From contig NZ_CXOM01000002.1 in the NCBI RefSeq assembly GCF_001269365.1, positions 715,440 to 779,439 on the forward strand: a DNA stretch of 64,000 bases, read 5' to 3'. Below the pieces are notes generated by a model. It was not told the origin of the DNA and ran no database searches. It was given only the letters and a program-made list of their open reading frames with translations. This DNA is from Limnohabitans sp. Rim11. Its GTDB lineage: Bacteria; Pseudomonadota; Gammaproteobacteria; Burkholderiales; Burkholderiaceae_C. Position 1 is the stretch's first letter; every line of letters starts with the position of its first letter. The translations under genes and the position numbers were made by a program. Positions 43,409 through 53,930 of this stretch are shown here, piece by piece.

Positions 43409-44458
43409 ATGACTTCAACCTTCACCGCCTCACTCACCCTCACTCGCCCTGACGATTGGCATTTGCATGTGCGCGATGGCGCAGCGCTCAACACGGTGGT
43501 GCCCCACACTGCGGCGCAGTTTGGTCGTGCCATCATCATGCCCAACTTGAAGCCACCCGTCACCACCGCAGAGTTGGCGTTGGCCTACAAGGCGCGCATT
43601 GTGGCGGCCGTACCTAAAGGTGTTCAGTTTGAACCCCTCATGACTTTGTACCTGACTGACAATTTGCCACCCGAAGAAATTGTCAAAGCCAAAGCGGCAG
43701 GTGTGGTGGCTTGCAAACTTTATCCTGCAGGTGCCACCACCAACAGCGATGCGGGCGTGACCGATCTCAAAAAGATTTACCCCACACTGGCTGCCATGCA
43801 AAAAGTTGGCATGCTGTTGTTGGTGCACGGAGAAGTGACCAGCAGCGACATCGATTTGTTCGACCGTGAAGCGGCCTTCATTGAGACGCAACTCATTCCC
43901 TTGCGCCGTGATTTTCCCGAGCTCAAAATTGTCTTTGAGCACATCACCACCAAAGACGCTGCCGACTACGTCATGTCTGCCGATCGCTTTGTGGGCGCCA
44001 CGCTCACTGCGCATCACTTGCTTTACAACCGCAATGCCATTTTTACGGGTGGTATTCGCCCGCACTACTATTGCTTGCCCGTGCTCAAGCGTGAAACGCA
44101 TCGTGTGGCATTGCTCAATGCCGCAACCTCGGGCAACGCACGCTTCTTCTTGGGTACCGACAGCGCACCCCATCCGGCGCATTTAAAAGAACATGCCACA
44201 GGTTGCGCGGGTTGCTACACGGCACACGCTGCTTTGGAAATGTACGCAGAAGCCTTTGACAGCGTGGGCAAGCTGGACCAGCTCGAAGCCTTTGCCAGCT
44301 TCAATGGCGCAGACTTTTATGGCTTGCCCCGCAACACAGGCAGTATCACCTTGAAGCGAGAATCTTGGACCCCTCCCGAAACTTTCCAATTTGGGGAAGC
44401 CGATTTAAAACCTTTGCGTTCTGGTGAAGCTTTGCCATGGCGAGTGGCCTCAGCCTGA
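43409..44458 (+). CDS. pyrC: Dihydroorotase (PyrC type)
   Basis: PyrC cyclises N-carbamoyl-aspartate to dihydroorotate in pyrimidine synthesis. The 349-residue protein is the short class II form: [20 protein letters not shown] (metal-binding HxH), [13 protein letters not shown], the carboxylated Lys in [51 protein letters not shown] and [11 protein letters not shown]. The ATG at 43409 is used; the longer frame starts within the LysR remnant. Its end overlaps the next gene by 22 bases. Confidence 0.96.
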   Translation: MTSTFTASLTLTRPDDWHLHVRDGAALNTVVPHTAAQFGRAIIMPNLKPPVTTAELALAYKARIVAAVPKGVQFEPLMTLYLTDNLPPEEIVKAKAAGVVACKLYPAGATTNSDAGVTDLKKIYPTLAAMQKVGMLLLVHGEVTSSDIDLFDREAAFIETQLIPLRRDFPELKIVFEHITTKDAADYVMSADRFVGATLTAHHLLYNRNAIFTGGIRPHYYCLPVLKRETHRVALLNAATSGNARFFLGTDSAPHPAHLKEHATGCAGCYTAHAALEMYAEAFDSVGKLDQLEAFASFNGADFYGLPRNTGSITLKRESWTPPETFQFGEADLKPLRSGEALPWRVASA

Positions 44459-45228
44459 TCGATCCAATCGATTGGTCTGCGCCATGGCTGCAAGCCTGGC
44501 GTGATATCGGAGAGCCTTTGAGCCTGAAGGCAGACCAAGGTGTGTCAGTTTTTCAGGCGTGCAATGACGCCCTGACTGCACTTCAAAAGAAAAAGACCGC
44601 ACCTGCGTGCCCTGTGCACTTTGTCGCCCAATCGGCATTGCCCGAAGGTCAAGCCTACGAGCAGTTCATTCATGACACCCAAAGCGTGCCCACACGAGAT
44701 GGCCTGCATGATTTTTTCAACGCTTTGTGTTGGATGCACTTTCCGCTTGCCAAAAAACAATTAAACCATCTGCAGGCGTCTGCCATTCAAGCGCAAGGCG
44801 TCGGTGCTGTAAGGGGACCGGTGCGCGATGCCGTCACGGTGTTTGATGAAAATGCATGCCTCATTCAACTGCCAGATGTGCTTTGGGAGGCATTGCAGAC
44901 GCGCCAATGGCAAACCGCATTTGTGACCCACCGCGCACTTTGGCAAGAAGCCCATATTCAAATTTTTGGCCATGCGGCTTTGGAAAAATTGGTCAAGCCC
45001 TATAAAGCCATCACCGTGCATTTATGGCGTGTGCCCAATGGCATTCAACCGGCGGAGTGGGATGCGTGGCTGGCGCAAGACCTGCAAGCTGCCAAATTGG
45101 CCCAAAAGCCATTTTTGCCAACGCCGGTCTTGGGTATACCGGGCTGGTGGGCAGACAACCAAGATGCCGCCTTTTATGAGGACGCCCAAGTCTTTCGCCC
45201 CCTGAAAACGGCTGTCGCCGCAGCTTAA
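44437..45228 (+). CDS. DUF3025-family protein
   Basis: This 263-residue protein carries the DUF3025 hallmark [20 protein letters not shown] near residues 88-107 and further conserved parts [20 protein letters not shown] and VFGH-like [18 protein letters not shown]. The family has no known function; it is common in proteobacteria. No signal peptide or membrane segment is visible, so it is probably cytoplasmic. It overlaps the pyrC end by 22 bases, suggesting translational coupling with it. Confidence 0.87.
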   Translation: MASGLSLIDPIDWSAPWLQAWRDIGEPLSLKADQGVSVFQACNDALTALQKKKTAPACPVHFVAQSALPEGQAYEQFIHDTQSVPTRDGLHDFFNALCWMHFPLAKKQLNHLQASAIQAQGVGAVRGPVRDAVTVFDENACLIQLPDVLWEALQTRQWQTAFVTHRALWQEAHIQIFGHAALEKLVKPYKAITVHLWRVPNGIQPAEWDAWLAQDLQAAKLAQKPFLPTPVLGIPGWWADNQDAAFYEDAQVFRPLKTAVAAA

Positions 45229-45337
45229 TTCCGTTCTATTTTGAGGAATTAAGGGCCCTCACTTGATTTTGTGGCCGCCCACCCTAACATTCAGGCTGTG
45301 CGCTTGGCCTTCGCTGGGCGGTGGATAGAAAATCCTC

Positions 45338-46207
45338 ATGAAACGTATTCTTTTGTTTGTCTTGACCAACTTGGCTGTGGTGCTGGTGTTGGGTTTGGTG
45401 GCCAGTTTGTTGGGTGTCAACCGATTCCTCACCTCCAATGGTTTGAATTTGACCGCCCTCTTGGGTTATGCCCTGATCATGGGCTTTGGTGGCGCCTTCA
45501 TTTCATTGCTCATTAGCAAGCCCGTGGCCAAGTGGAGTTCGGGTGTCCAGGTCATTGCACAACCCAGCAACGCCGACGAAAAATGGTTGGTCGACACCGT
45601 TAAAAAGCTGTCAGACAAGGCCGGCATTGGCATGCCTGAAGTCGGTATCTTCGAAGGCGACCCCAATGCGTTCGCAACGGGTGCCTTCAAAAACTCAGCC
45701 CTGGTGGCCGTGTCTACAGGTTTGTTGCAAAACATGACCCACGAAGAAATTGAAGCCGTGCTGGCCCACGAAGTGGCGCACATTGCCAACGGCGACATGG
45801 TCACCATGACCCTTATCCAAGGCGTCATGAACACCTTTGTGGTGTTCTTGTCGCGCGTGGTGGGTTATGCGGTTGACAGCTTCTTGCGCAAAAACGACGA
45901 AGAAAACACAGGCCCTGGCATGGGTTATTGGATTACCACCATCGTGTTGGACATCGTCTTGGGCTTTGCTGCTGCCATTGTGGTGGCTTGGTTTAGCCGC
46001 CATCGTGAGTTCCGTGCTGACGCCGGTGCTGCCCAGCTCATGGGCCGCAAACAACCCATGATGAATGCTTTGGCTCGCTTGGGCGGTCTGCACACAGCCG
46101 ATTTGCCGAAGAGTGTTGCGGCCATGGGCATTGCCGGTGGCATTGGTCAGTTGTTCTCAACGCATCCGCCCATTGAGGAGCGCATTGCGGCTTTGCAAAA
46201 CAGTTAA
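45338..46207 (+). CDS. htpX: Inner-membrane zinc metalloprotease HtpX
   Basis: HtpX degrades misfolded membrane proteins along with FtsH. The 289-residue protein has two N-terminal transmembrane helices (about 4-24 and 38-58), the zinc site HEVAH at residues 144-148, a second hydrophobic pair (about 160-215) and the third ligand region [15 protein letters not shown]. It ends with the conserved [14 protein letters not shown]. The size is standard. It is alone on the plus strand and closed by a terminator. Confidence 0.96.
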   Translation: MKRILLFVLTNLAVVLVLGLVASLLGVNRFLTSNGLNLTALLGYALIMGFGGAFISLLISKPVAKWSSGVQVIAQPSNADEKWLVDTVKKLSDKAGIGMPEVGIFEGDPNAFATGAFKNSALVAVSTGLLQNMTHEEIEAVLAHEVAHIANGDMVTMTLIQGVMNTFVVFLSRVVGYAVDSFLRKNDEENTGPGMGYWITTIVLDIVLGFAAAIVVAWFSRHREFRADAGAAQLMGRKQPMMNALARLGGLHTADLPKSVAAMGIAGGIGQLFSTHPPIEERIAALQNS

Positions 46208-46222
46208 TTTCTAACTTTTCAA

Positions 46223-46252
46223 TTAAAAAAACGGGCCTGCGGGCTCGTTTTT
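46223..46252 (+). terminator. Intrinsic terminator after htpX
   Basis: AACGGGCC, loop TGCG, GGCTCGTT form an 8-bp stem with one G-T pair, flanked by A-run and T-run (AAAAAAA...TTTTT), 20 bases after the stop. Confidence 0.77.
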
Positions 46253-46312
46253 CATGGTGCGCGGGTAACGCGAGAGACTACAGCTATACAGGTTCTCATT
46301 TATAGTGAGTGC

Positions 46313-47278
46313 GTGCCAAAACTCGTACCGACATCCATTCAGCGTTTGTTTGCGCTGACCCGTTTACAGCATTCTCGAAAGTTTCATCGCTTGCCGCCAC
46401 CTGTACGCGGCATGATTTGGATGGCTATCGGCGGCGTGATGTTTTCTATGCTCAACACCCTTGCTCGTTATTTCACGATGCAAATGGACCCGTTTGAAGC
46501 GCAATTCTTACGTTATTTCTGCGGGCTGATTGTCATGTTGCCGCTGTTGTGGCATCAGGGTATTCAGGCTTATGTTCCTAACGACTGGAAGGGCCAATTT
46601 TGGCGCGGGGGTGTTCACACAGTTGGATTGATGTTTTGGTTCACCGCCTTGCCGCACATTCCATTGGCAGACATGACCGCCATCGGTTTTACCGGACCCA
46701 TTTTCATCATGTTGGGGGCGGCTTGGTTCTTGGGTGAGCCCATGCGCAAAGACCGGTGGATTGCGGCCATCATTGGCTTTGCCGGTGTGATGTTGGTGGT
46801 CTTCCCTAATTTGTCTGGCAAAGGGGGCTGGTACAACTTGGTCATGCTGGCTTCCTCGCCTGTTTTTGCGGCATCTTTTCTCATCACCAAACATCTAACC
46901 CGCACAGAAAAACCAGGGGTCATTGTGATGTGGCAGTCCATCACAGTCACTTTGTTCAGTCTGCCTTTGGCGCTGCTCAACTGGCAACAACCTACGCTAA
47001 TCCAATGGGCCGGCTTTATGGTGACGGGCGTGTTGGGCACTTTGGGTCATTACAGCCTGACGCGCGCCTTCAGTGTGGCTGACATTTCTGCCACGCAATC
47101 CTTGCGATTTTTGGATTTGATCTGGGCGTCTCTGTTAGGTTGGATGGTGTTTGGCGACTTGCCCAGTCAATGGACCTGGATGGGTGCCGCAGTCATTTTG
47201 GTGTCGACAGTTTGGATTGCTCGGCGAGAGGGCAATCGAAAAGAACTGCCTTCGCCCACCAATTCGTCTGAAACCTGA
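46313..47278 (+). CDS. EamA/DMT-superfamily membrane transporter
   Basis: The 321-residue protein has about ten hydrophobic helices and two EamA repeats (about 37-170 and 180-305), with PFEAQFLRYFCGLIVMLPLL, DMTAIGFTGPIFIMLGAAWF, and SVADISATQSLRFLDLIWAS. Members export metabolites such as amino acids; some import S-adenosylmethionine. The start given is GTG at 46313 with 36 residues before the first helix, and MIWMAIGG at 46412 is an alternative start that would still leave all helices intact. It adjoins the convergent 5'-nucleotidase end directly. Confidence 0.9.
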   Translation: MPKLVPTSIQRLFALTRLQHSRKFHRLPPPVRGMIWMAIGGVMFSMLNTLARYFTMQMDPFEAQFLRYFCGLIVMLPLLWHQGIQAYVPNDWKGQFWRGGVHTVGLMFWFTALPHIPLADMTAIGFTGPIFIMLGAAWFLGEPMRKDRWIAAIIGFAGVMLVVFPNLSGKGGWYNLVMLASSPVFAASFLITKHLTRTEKPGVIVMWQSITVTLFSLPLALLNWQQPTLIQWAGFMVTGVLGTLGHYSLTRAFSVADISATQSLRFLDLIWASLLGWMVFGDLPSQWTWMGAAVILVSTVWIARREGNRKELPSPTNSSET

Positions 47279-48193
47279 TTATTCGGGCAGCGAGCTAGGC
47301 GGATTGCTGACACCGCTGGCCACATGACCTGCAGGCACATGCTGCGATGCCGATTCAATGTGACCCGTTTGGTCGTCAAAGAAAAAGTCGGGCTCAAATT
47401 CTTTCAAGAATTCGCCCTTGGCCAAACCGCCCAAAAACATGGCCTCGTCCACTTCAATGTTCCATTGCATCAGGGTGCGAATGGCTCGTTCGTGCGCGGG
47501 GGCGCTGCGTGCCGTCACCAGCGCTGTGCGAATGCGCATGGCTGGCGTACCTTCTTGTTGCAAACGGTGCAAGGCTGTGAGCAGGGGTTTGAAGGGGCCG
47601 GCCGACAAGGGTTGCGCGGCCTTGGCATGTTCGTGGGCTTGAAACGCTGACAAACCTTCAGCTTGAAACACGCGTTCGGCCTCGTCTGAAAAAAGCACCG
47701 CGTCGCCGTCGAAAGCAATTCTCACTTCATGCGGATGAGCCTCTGATGCATGGGCTGAATTGGGATAAACCTGTGCAGCGGGCACGCCCGCATCCAAAGC
47801 GGCACGCACATCGGACAAGTGCGTCGACAAAAACAAATTGGCATTGAGCGGTTTTAAATAACGCCAAGGTGATTGGCCTCGCGTAAAACTGCCGCGTTGA
47901 ATGGGCAAGCCATAGTGCTGCGCAGACCGGAAAACGCGCATGCCAGACACAGGATCGTTGCGCGACAAAATAACCACTTCAACACGTTGCGTGGTGGCAT
48001 CGTTAAAGGCCAACAACTTTTTGACCAATGAGAAAGCCACGCCGGGTTTGGCGGGCGCTTCAAGGCGTTCGAGTTGAAGCTTCATGTAGGCGCGGTCGTC
48101 GCTTTGCTCAAAGACTTGATTTTCTTCTTCAAAGTCAAACAGCGCCCGCGATGAAATGGCCACCACCAACTGACCGTCTAAGCTGACTGGCAT
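47279..48193 (-). CDS. Cytosolic 5'-nucleotidase of the NT5C1 (5_nucleotid) type
   Basis: The 304-residue protein matches the family of mammalian cytosolic 5'-nucleotidase I and its bacterial homologues: VVAISSRALFDFEEENQVFE (with Asp nucleophile region), VEVVILSRNDPVSGMRVFRS, VRIAFDGDAVLFSDEAERVF and FEPDFFFDDQTGHIESA, the HAD-like acidic residues. It dephosphorylates nucleoside monophosphates. It is followed by gspF upstream on the same strand with 37 bases between, but a functional link with secretion is unlikely. Nothing odd in length. Confidence 0.88.
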   Translation of the reverse strand: MPVSLDGQLVVAISSRALFDFEEENQVFEQSDDRAYMKLQLERLEAPAKPGVAFSLVKKLLAFNDATTQRVEVVILSRNDPVSGMRVFRSAQHYGLPIQRGSFTRGQSPWRYLKPLNANLFLSTHLSDVRAALDAGVPAAQVYPNSAHASEAHPHEVRIAFDGDAVLFSDEAERVFQAEGLSAFQAHEHAKAAQPLSAGPFKPLLTALHRLQQEGTPAMRIRTALVTARSAPAHERAIRTLMQWNIEVDEAMFLGGLAKGEFLKEFEPDFFFDDQTGHIESASQHVPAGHVASGVSNPPSSLPE

Positions 48194-48230
48194 AGCGCGC
48201 TCCTTGAAGTTGTGACACTGGCGTTCAACA

Positions 48231-49457
48231 TTACTTGACCCATTGGTTGAGTTCCATGATGGGCATCAACACCGCCAACACAATGACCATGACCACACCA
48301 CCCATGAGAACAATCAGTAAGGGCTCCAAGATGGTGGCCAGGGCCATGGCTCGGCGCTGTACATCTGAAGACAGCTGCTGTGCAGCGCGCTGCAACATGA
48401 CGGGCAATTGGCCCGTTTGTTCGCCCAAGCGGGCAAACATGGCCAGCAAACTGGGAAAGCGTTTTTTCTGACCCAAAGCCATGGCCAAGGGCGCACCCTC
48501 GCGCACCAGCACCAAGGCATCCAAGACGTCGGCGCGCATGGCTTGGTTAGACAGGGTGTCGGCCGCCGATTGCATGGCTTTCAAAATAGGCACTCCTGCA
48601 CCCGTCAGCATGGCCAAGGTACTGGCAAAGCGAGCAGTGTTGTAGCCCGTGGCCAATCTGCCCAAAACCGGCAAACGCAAAAACGCGGCATCAAATCGAA
48701 TACGCAGCGCAGTTTGTTTCATGGCTTGATAAAAACCAGCCCACGTCACAACCAGCATTAACAGCAAAAGCCATCCTTGGTTGCGAACAAAATCACTCAA
48801 AGCCAACATGGCCACTGTGAGTCCTGGCAATTTTCTTTGGCTGCCCGAAAACACTTGGGCCACTTGCGGCACCACGGTGCTTAGCAAGAAAATCACAATG
48901 ACCAGTGCAATGAGACTCACTATGGCGGGGTACAAGGAGGCGCTCAAGAGCTTGGCTTTGAGCGCTTGTTGATCTTGCAAATCGTCGGCCAACTGCGTCA
49001 GCACTTGGCCTAAGTTGCCGCCTTGCTCGCCCGCACTGATGACGGCGGTGTACAGCGAAGAAAACTCAGCGGGGTGTTGTCCCATGGCTTTGGCCAAACC
49101 CAAACCTGCATTGACTTCTGCGCGCAGACTGGCAATGAGGTGAGCTTGTTTTTCAGATTCGGCTTCATCGCTTAGCGCGGTCAATGCGCGCTCTAGCGGC
49201 AGACCACTGCCAACCAAGCTGGCCAATTGCCGTGTCCAAACGGCCAACTCTTGTGCAGAGAAACATTTGCGCGAGCCAATTTCTAATTGCCAAATACTTT
49301 TTTTGTTGGCGCTGTCGGCGCTAAGACCTTGAACGACCAATGGCACAAGAGATTGGGCCCGCAATTGACTCCTAGCAGCTTTGGCACTGTCTGCCTCCAG
49401 CACGCCCTTGCGAAGGGCGCCGTCACTTTGTAAGGCTTCAAAAGAGTAGGCGGGCAT
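48231..49457 (-). CDS. gspF: Type II secretion system inner-membrane protein GspF
   Basis: GspF is the polytopic platform protein of the type II secretion system. The 408-residue protein has the N-terminal cytoplasmic region (MPAYSFEALQSDGALRKGVL, EADSAKAARSQLRAQ), two T2SSF domains, each with the conserved FSSLYTAVISAGEQGGNLGQVL or MFARLGEQTGQLPVMLQ motif, and three transmembrane helices (about 170-190, 215-240, 375-400). It is the last gene of the gsp operon, 28 bases after gspE. Confidence 0.95.
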   Translation of the reverse strand: MPAYSFEALQSDGALRKGVLEADSAKAARSQLRAQSLVPLVVQGLSADSANKKSIWQLEIGSRKCFSAQELAVWTRQLASLVGSGLPLERALTALSDEAESEKQAHLIASLRAEVNAGLGLAKAMGQHPAEFSSLYTAVISAGEQGGNLGQVLTQLADDLQDQQALKAKLLSASLYPAIVSLIALVIVIFLLSTVVPQVAQVFSGSQRKLPGLTVAMLALSDFVRNQGWLLLLMLVVTWAGFYQAMKQTALRIRFDAAFLRLPVLGRLATGYNTARFASTLAMLTGAGVPILKAMQSAADTLSNQAMRADVLDALVLVREGAPLAMALGQKKRFPSLLAMFARLGEQTGQLPVMLQRAAQQLSSDVQRRAMALATILEPLLIVLMGGVVMVIVLAVLMPIMELNQWVK

Positions 49458-49485
49458 AGTGATGGCGATGAATTAAAAAGCTAAC

Positions 49486-50904
49486 TCAGTCCCGCGTCAC
49501 GCGCAGCAACTCTTCGGCTTTGGTAATGCCCAACTGAACCAATCTCTCGCCGTCTTCGCGCATCAACACCATGCCGCCCGCCATGGCCGCTTCCCGAAGA
49601 TGCGCCTCCGATTGTTTGGCATGAATCTGAGCCCGCAAGCCGTCATCGGTAATGAGCAATTCAAAAATACCGGTGCGGCCCGCATAGCCCGTTTGTGCGC
49701 AATGTTGACAGCCACTGCCTTGACAATGTGTACAAACTTTGCGCACCAAGCGCTGGGCCAAAACACCCAACAAAGAAGAGCTTAAGAGGAAGGGCTCAAT
49801 GCCCATGTCGGTAAGGCGTGTGACTGCGCTGGCCGCGTCGTTGGTGTGCAATGTGGCCAAGACCAAGTGTCCGGTCATGGAAGCTTGAATGGCAATTTGT
49901 GCGGTTTCGAAGTCGCGAATTTCACCAATCATGATGATGTCGGGGTCTTGCCGCAAGATGGCGCGCAAGGCCTTGGCAAAGGTCAAATCAATTTTGGCGT
50001 TGACTTGCGTTTGACCCACCCCGGCCAGCTCATACTCGATGGGATCTTCCACCGTCATGATATTGCTGCCTGTGGCGTCCAAGCTTTGCAGCGCGGCATA
50101 CAAGGTGGTGGTTTTGCCAGAGCCTGTGGGGCCTGTGACCAAGATCAACCCATGGGGCTGTGTCACCAATTGTTGGAAGCGGTGCAAGGTGTTGCCCTGC
50201 ATGCCGACAGACTCTAAGCTGAGACGCGTTTCAGATTTGTCCAACAAACGCAGCACTGCGCGTTCGCCATGGGCGCTGGGCAATGTCGAAACACGAACGT
50301 CCACTGCCCGTGAACCCAGACGCAAACTGATGCGGCCGTCTTGCGGCAATCGCTTTTCGGCAATGTCGAGTTCGGCCATGATCTTTAAGCGCGAGATGAG
50401 CGCTGCATGCAAAGCCCGATTGGGTTGCACCACTTCACGCAAATTGCCATCCACTCTAAAACGCACACTAGAGTGGCGTTCGTAAGGTTCAATGTGAATG
50501 TCGCTGGCGCCATCGCGCGCAGCTTGCGTTAAAAGCGCATTCAACATGCGAATGATGGGCGCATCGTCGCTGGTTTCTAGCAAGTCTTCTACGGCGGGCA
50601 GTTCTTGCATCATGCGCGACAAATCGGCTTCGGATTCCACTTCACTGACGACGGCTGCTGCACTGGATTCGCCAGGGCCATATTGCGCGGTATAGGCTTT
50701 GCTGATGCGTTGCCTGAGTTGCGCTGTCTCTTCACGGGCAATTTCAAGACCCAAATTGTCATGACCCCATTTGCGCATTGCTTCGGACAATGCGTTGGGC
50801 GCTGTGTCGGGGCAAAGCCATAACGTCAGACGCGTGCCGTCGTCTTCAAGCAGAAGAAGTTGGCTGCGTGCAAACGCATAGGGAAGAGGAAAACGCTGTG
50901 CCAT
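49486..50904 (-). CDS. gspE: Type II secretion ATPase GspE
   Basis: GspE powers pseudopilus assembly. The 472-residue protein has an N-terminal docking domain, the T2SSE core with ASDIHIEPYERHSSVRFRVD, Walker A GPTGSGKTTTLY near residue 260, Asp box TVEDPIEYELAGVGQTQVN, Walker B DIIMIGEIRDFETAQIA and His box ATLHTNDAASAVTRL, and the zinc-binding tetracysteine CTHCQGSGCQHC. It is slightly shorter than the usual 490-570 residues because the N-terminal domain is reduced. Its ATG overlaps the gspD stop by one base (TGATG). Confidence 0.96.
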   Translation of the reverse strand: MAQRFPLPYAFARSQLLLLEDDGTRLTLWLCPDTAPNALSEAMRKWGHDNLGLEIAREETAQLRQRISKAYTAQYGPGESSAAAVVSEVESEADLSRMMQELPAVEDLLETSDDAPIIRMLNALLTQAARDGASDIHIEPYERHSSVRFRVDGNLREVVQPNRALHAALISRLKIMAELDIAEKRLPQDGRISLRLGSRAVDVRVSTLPSAHGERAVLRLLDKSETRLSLESVGMQGNTLHRFQQLVTQPHGLILVTGPTGSGKTTTLYAALQSLDATGSNIMTVEDPIEYELAGVGQTQVNAKIDLTFAKALRAILRQDPDIIMIGEIRDFETAQIAIQASMTGHLVLATLHTNDAASAVTRLTDMGIEPFLLSSSLLGVLAQRLVRKVCTHCQGSGCQHCAQTGYAGRTGIFELLITDDGLRAQIHAKQSEAHLREAAMAGGMVLMREDGERLVQLGITKAEELLRVTRD

Positions 50905-53033
50905 CAGGGTTTGCGCTTGGCTTCAGGTAATACCGGTGCGCCCACGTTGGGCAGTCCAGCGCTGGGAGCAGGTTGGGCTTCAACTTGCGCTCCTCGCATT
51001 TGTTCGTAGCGTCCCATGGACAGGCCGTCGGTGGCATTGGCATCGCGCACCACCACGGGTCTTAAGAACACCATCAAGTTGGTTTTCTTGCGGCTTCTAG
51101 ATTCAGCACGAAACAAATTGCCAAACACAGGCACATCGCTCAAGCCCGGAATACGCTCTTGACTGTTGCCGTAGTCGTCTTGCAACAAACCGCCCAAAAC
51201 CACAATGGCGCCGTCTTCAACCAAGACGCTCGATTCAATGGAGCGCTTGTTGGTAATGAGGCCAGTTGCAGAGCCAACAGAGGCTGGGTCTAAACGGCTG
51301 ACCTCTTGATAAATTTGCAATTTGACGGTGCCGTTTTCACTGATCTGCGGCTTCACGCGCAAAGTTAAACCCACATCTTTGCGCTCAATGGTTTGAAACG
51401 GATTGACCGAGCCGGCATTGGTGTTGTTGTTGGTGTACTGGCCTGTTACGAAGGGTACGTTTTGACCAATCACAATTTTGGCTTCTTCGTTGTCCAGTGT
51501 TAGCAAGTTAGGTGTTGACAGCACATTGCCATCACCAGTGGTTTGCAAGAAACGCGCTAAAAATCCGAGCACATAAGTGCCGTTGCTGTTGTGGGCGATG
51601 CCCATGTTCAAGCCAGTTGAGGGCGCCACAGTGCCAGTAGCACCTTGCGTGGCCAAAGAAATCAGATTGGCACCACCCACTTTAAAGTTGGTGCCCAAGA
51701 GGCCAATGTTGGTATCACCTTTGTTGCCCACGGGGCCTTGCCATTGCACACCAAATTCGGCGGCTTTTTCGGCGCTGACTTCGGCAATCAAACTCTCGAC
51801 AAAGACTTGGGCACGGCGCGCGTCAAGCTTGTCAATGACGGCGCGCAGTTGTCGGTATTGCGGTTCGGGCGCCGTGATGATCAAAGCGTTGGTGGAGGGA
51901 TCGGCCTGAATTTGCCCACCCGTGGAAGGCTGCGCACCTGCTGCATTGAACGTGGCATTGGCACCGCTTGGATTGTTGGCGTTGGGTGTGGACGTGTTGC
52001 TTGGATTGCTGGTGGTACCAGAAGGCGTCGTTGCTTGCGCTGTGAGTGCAGCGCGCAAAGTGACAGCCAACTTGGTGGCATCGGCATTTTTCAGGTACAC
52101 CACATGGATATTGCCACTGGCCGCATTGGGTCCTGAATCGGAGGGGCGATCAAGTTGCGCAATCAATGAACGCGCCAAAGCCATGCGGGGGGCATTGGCG
52201 GCTCGCACCACCAAAGAGTTGCTTCTGGCTTCTGCCAACACGGTGGTTTTGAATGACGCATCGCCCTGACCTGCTGCCGGTGCGGCGGTGTTGGTGGCTG
52301 CACCAGAGTCCAACAGTCGCTGCAACATGGGAACCAAGTCGGTAGCCAAAGCATGCTTGAGTTGAACCACTTCCACACCGGTGGCATTGGCCACGTCGAG
52401 CGCGGCCACAATGCGTGCCAAGCGTTGCAGGTTGTCGGCGTAATCGGTAATCACCAACGCGTTGGTGCCGGGGTTCACGTTGACGGTGTTGTTGGGGCTG
52501 ATCAAAGGCCGCAAAATGGGCACCAAATTGTTGGCGTTCTCGTGATTCAGCTGAAATATTTGGGTGACGATTTGTCCGTTAGAAGCCGGCACCGCACCTG
52601 CGGAGACACCACCACTTTGCAGTTTGGCATCTGCTTCTGGTACCACCAAATACAGGCCCGACGATTCCACCAGAGAGTAGCCTTGCGTGCGCAACTGAGC
52701 AGCAAACAAACGCAGCGCTTGCGAGGGCGGCACAGGCACTGTGCTGGTCAAGGTGATGGTACCTTTGACGCGCGGGTCGACTACCACGTTGTGCCCTGAC
52801 AAAGTGGCTAGGGTTTTGGCCACGGCATCGATGTCGGCGTTGGTGAAATTCAGGGTGACAGGCTCTGGATTTTTCTTGCTGGACTTGCTTGCAGGGGTTT
52901 GTGCGTGGGCAACACCCATCAAACCGTTGAACCCCGTGAGGCCAGTAATGCCAGTGAGGCACATGACCAACAACAAACTGCTAAGTGGTTTGAGTGAGTG
53001 CGTCGAGCAGGAATTGGAAAGACGTGAGGCCAT
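50904..53033 (-). CDS. gspD: Type II secretion outer-membrane secretin GspD
   Basis: GspD forms the outer-membrane channel. The 709-residue protein has a signal peptide (MASRLSNSCSTHSLKPLSSL, then LLVMCLTGIT, ending near HAQ-TPAS), N0 domain (VTLNFTNADIDAVAKTLATL), N1 to N3 repeats with QIFQLNHENANNLVPILRPL and VVQLKHALATDLVPMLQRLL, and the C-terminal secretin domain (GQNVPFVTGQY, IERKDVGLTLRVKPQISENG, VVLGGLLQDDYGNSQERIPG). A Gly/Asn/Thr-rich linker at about 350-375 separates N2 and N3. The ATG at 53033 is chosen; the TTG at 53042 overlaps the gspN end. Confidence 0.96.
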   Translation of the reverse strand: MASRLSNSCSTHSLKPLSSLLLVMCLTGITGLTGFNGLMGVAHAQTPASKSSKKNPEPVTLNFTNADIDAVAKTLATLSGHNVVVDPRVKGTITLTSTVPVPPSQALRLFAAQLRTQGYSLVESSGLYLVVPEADAKLQSGGVSAGAVPASNGQIVTQIFQLNHENANNLVPILRPLISPNNTVNVNPGTNALVITDYADNLQRLARIVAALDVANATGVEVVQLKHALATDLVPMLQRLLDSGAATNTAAPAAGQGDASFKTTVLAEARSNSLVVRAANAPRMALARSLIAQLDRPSDSGPNAASGNIHVVYLKNADATKLAVTLRAALTAQATTPSGTTSNPSNTSTPNANNPSGANATFNAAGAQPSTGGQIQADPSTNALIITAPEPQYRQLRAVIDKLDARRAQVFVESLIAEVSAEKAAEFGVQWQGPVGNKGDTNIGLLGTNFKVGGANLISLATQGATGTVAPSTGLNMGIAHNSNGTYVLGFLARFLQTTGDGNVLSTPNLLTLDNEEAKIVIGQNVPFVTGQYTNNNTNAGSVNPFQTIERKDVGLTLRVKPQISENGTVKLQIYQEVSRLDPASVGSATGLITNKRSIESSVLVEDGAIVVLGGLLQDDYGNSQERIPGLSDVPVFGNLFRAESRSRKKTNLMVFLRPVVVRDANATDGLSMGRYEQMRGAQVEAQPAPSAGLPNVGAPVLPEAKRKP

Positions 53034-53038
53034 GATGT

Positions 53039-53908
53039 TCAACCCAGTGAAAGCAAACTGCGCGCCCCTTGGCGCCGTCCAATGATGTTCAGTAAATTTG
53101 ACAAAGCGGCTGCGTGCTCAGGCACTGCAGACGCTTCACCCCGAAATTGAAATTTTGACCCTTGCCATTGGCCTTGGCCACTCAAAAGCAAGCTGCCCGC
53201 TTGGGTGCTTAAGTTCAGCTTGGGAGATGCGGCGTTGGCGGGGTCGCTTGTCAAACTTAGCTGGTAGGTTCCCATCGGTTTGAGGGTGCTGAGCTTGGAG
53301 GACAAGTTGTTGGCCGTCAAATTCAAGCTGCCCAAAATGCGAGTTTGTTGCTGCGTCCACTGCAACATCAGTTGCTGGGTCTCTAGCACCAAGCTGCCTT
53401 CTGGCTGCATCGTGTTCCAGGGCGCGCCCAATCCACTCAGCCATTGGGCGGGCCACTCTGAGCGGTGATTGTCGATTTCAACTTGCCAAGCATTCAAGGT
53501 CTGCATCGGGGCAACATGCAATTGGGCCGGCTGTGGCATGCAGCAAGACGCTTGCAGACTCACCTTGACGCTGGGCAAACTGGCGGCATTGAGGCCCAGA
53601 CTGATTTTCCAAAGCACACGACCTGGAAGCGCTAGCGCATCGCGGCTGCCGTCGCCGCCGGTCAAAACCAATTTGCCTGAACCCTTCCAAACAGAGCCTT
53701 GGGCTTCTTGCAATTGAATCTGTCCTTTGGAGGCTTCTGCCAAGCCACGGGCGAGCCATTGCGCTGGCAAATTTAATCCAAAAGAAAAAATAGCACCCGC
53801 CAATGCGCCCAACCAGGCCCAGCGGTGAATGTTCGATTTTGAAGGACCCACAGACGAAGCTCTGCCAAGGGCAGAAGCTTTGGAGAGTGCAGGTCGCAGT
53901 AATTTCAT
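53039..53908 (-). CDS. gspN: Type II secretion system protein GspN
   Basis: GspN is an inner-membrane-anchored accessory component present in some type II systems. The 289-residue protein has a short cytoplasmic head, a transmembrane segment around residues 30-52 (WAWLGALAGAIFSFGLNLPA), and a periplasmic domain with GSVWKGSGKLVLTGGDGSRD and GRVLWKISLGLNAASLPSVK, the typical T2SSN pattern. It ends 6 bases before gspD starts (a slight separation) and begins 22 bases after the gspM stop. Confidence 0.88.
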   Translation of the reverse strand: MKLLRPALSKASALGRASSVGPSKSNIHRWAWLGALAGAIFSFGLNLPAQWLARGLAEASKGQIQLQEAQGSVWKGSGKLVLTGGDGSRDALALPGRVLWKISLGLNAASLPSVKVSLQASCCMPQPAQLHVAPMQTLNAWQVEIDNHRSEWPAQWLSGLGAPWNTMQPEGSLVLETQQLMLQWTQQQTRILGSLNLTANNLSSKLSTLKPMGTYQLSLTSDPANAASPKLNLSTQAGSLLLSGQGQWQGSKFQFRGEASAVPEHAAALSNLLNIIGRRQGARSLLSLG

Positions 53909-53930
53909 GGTGCTTAAATTAAGGCTGCGT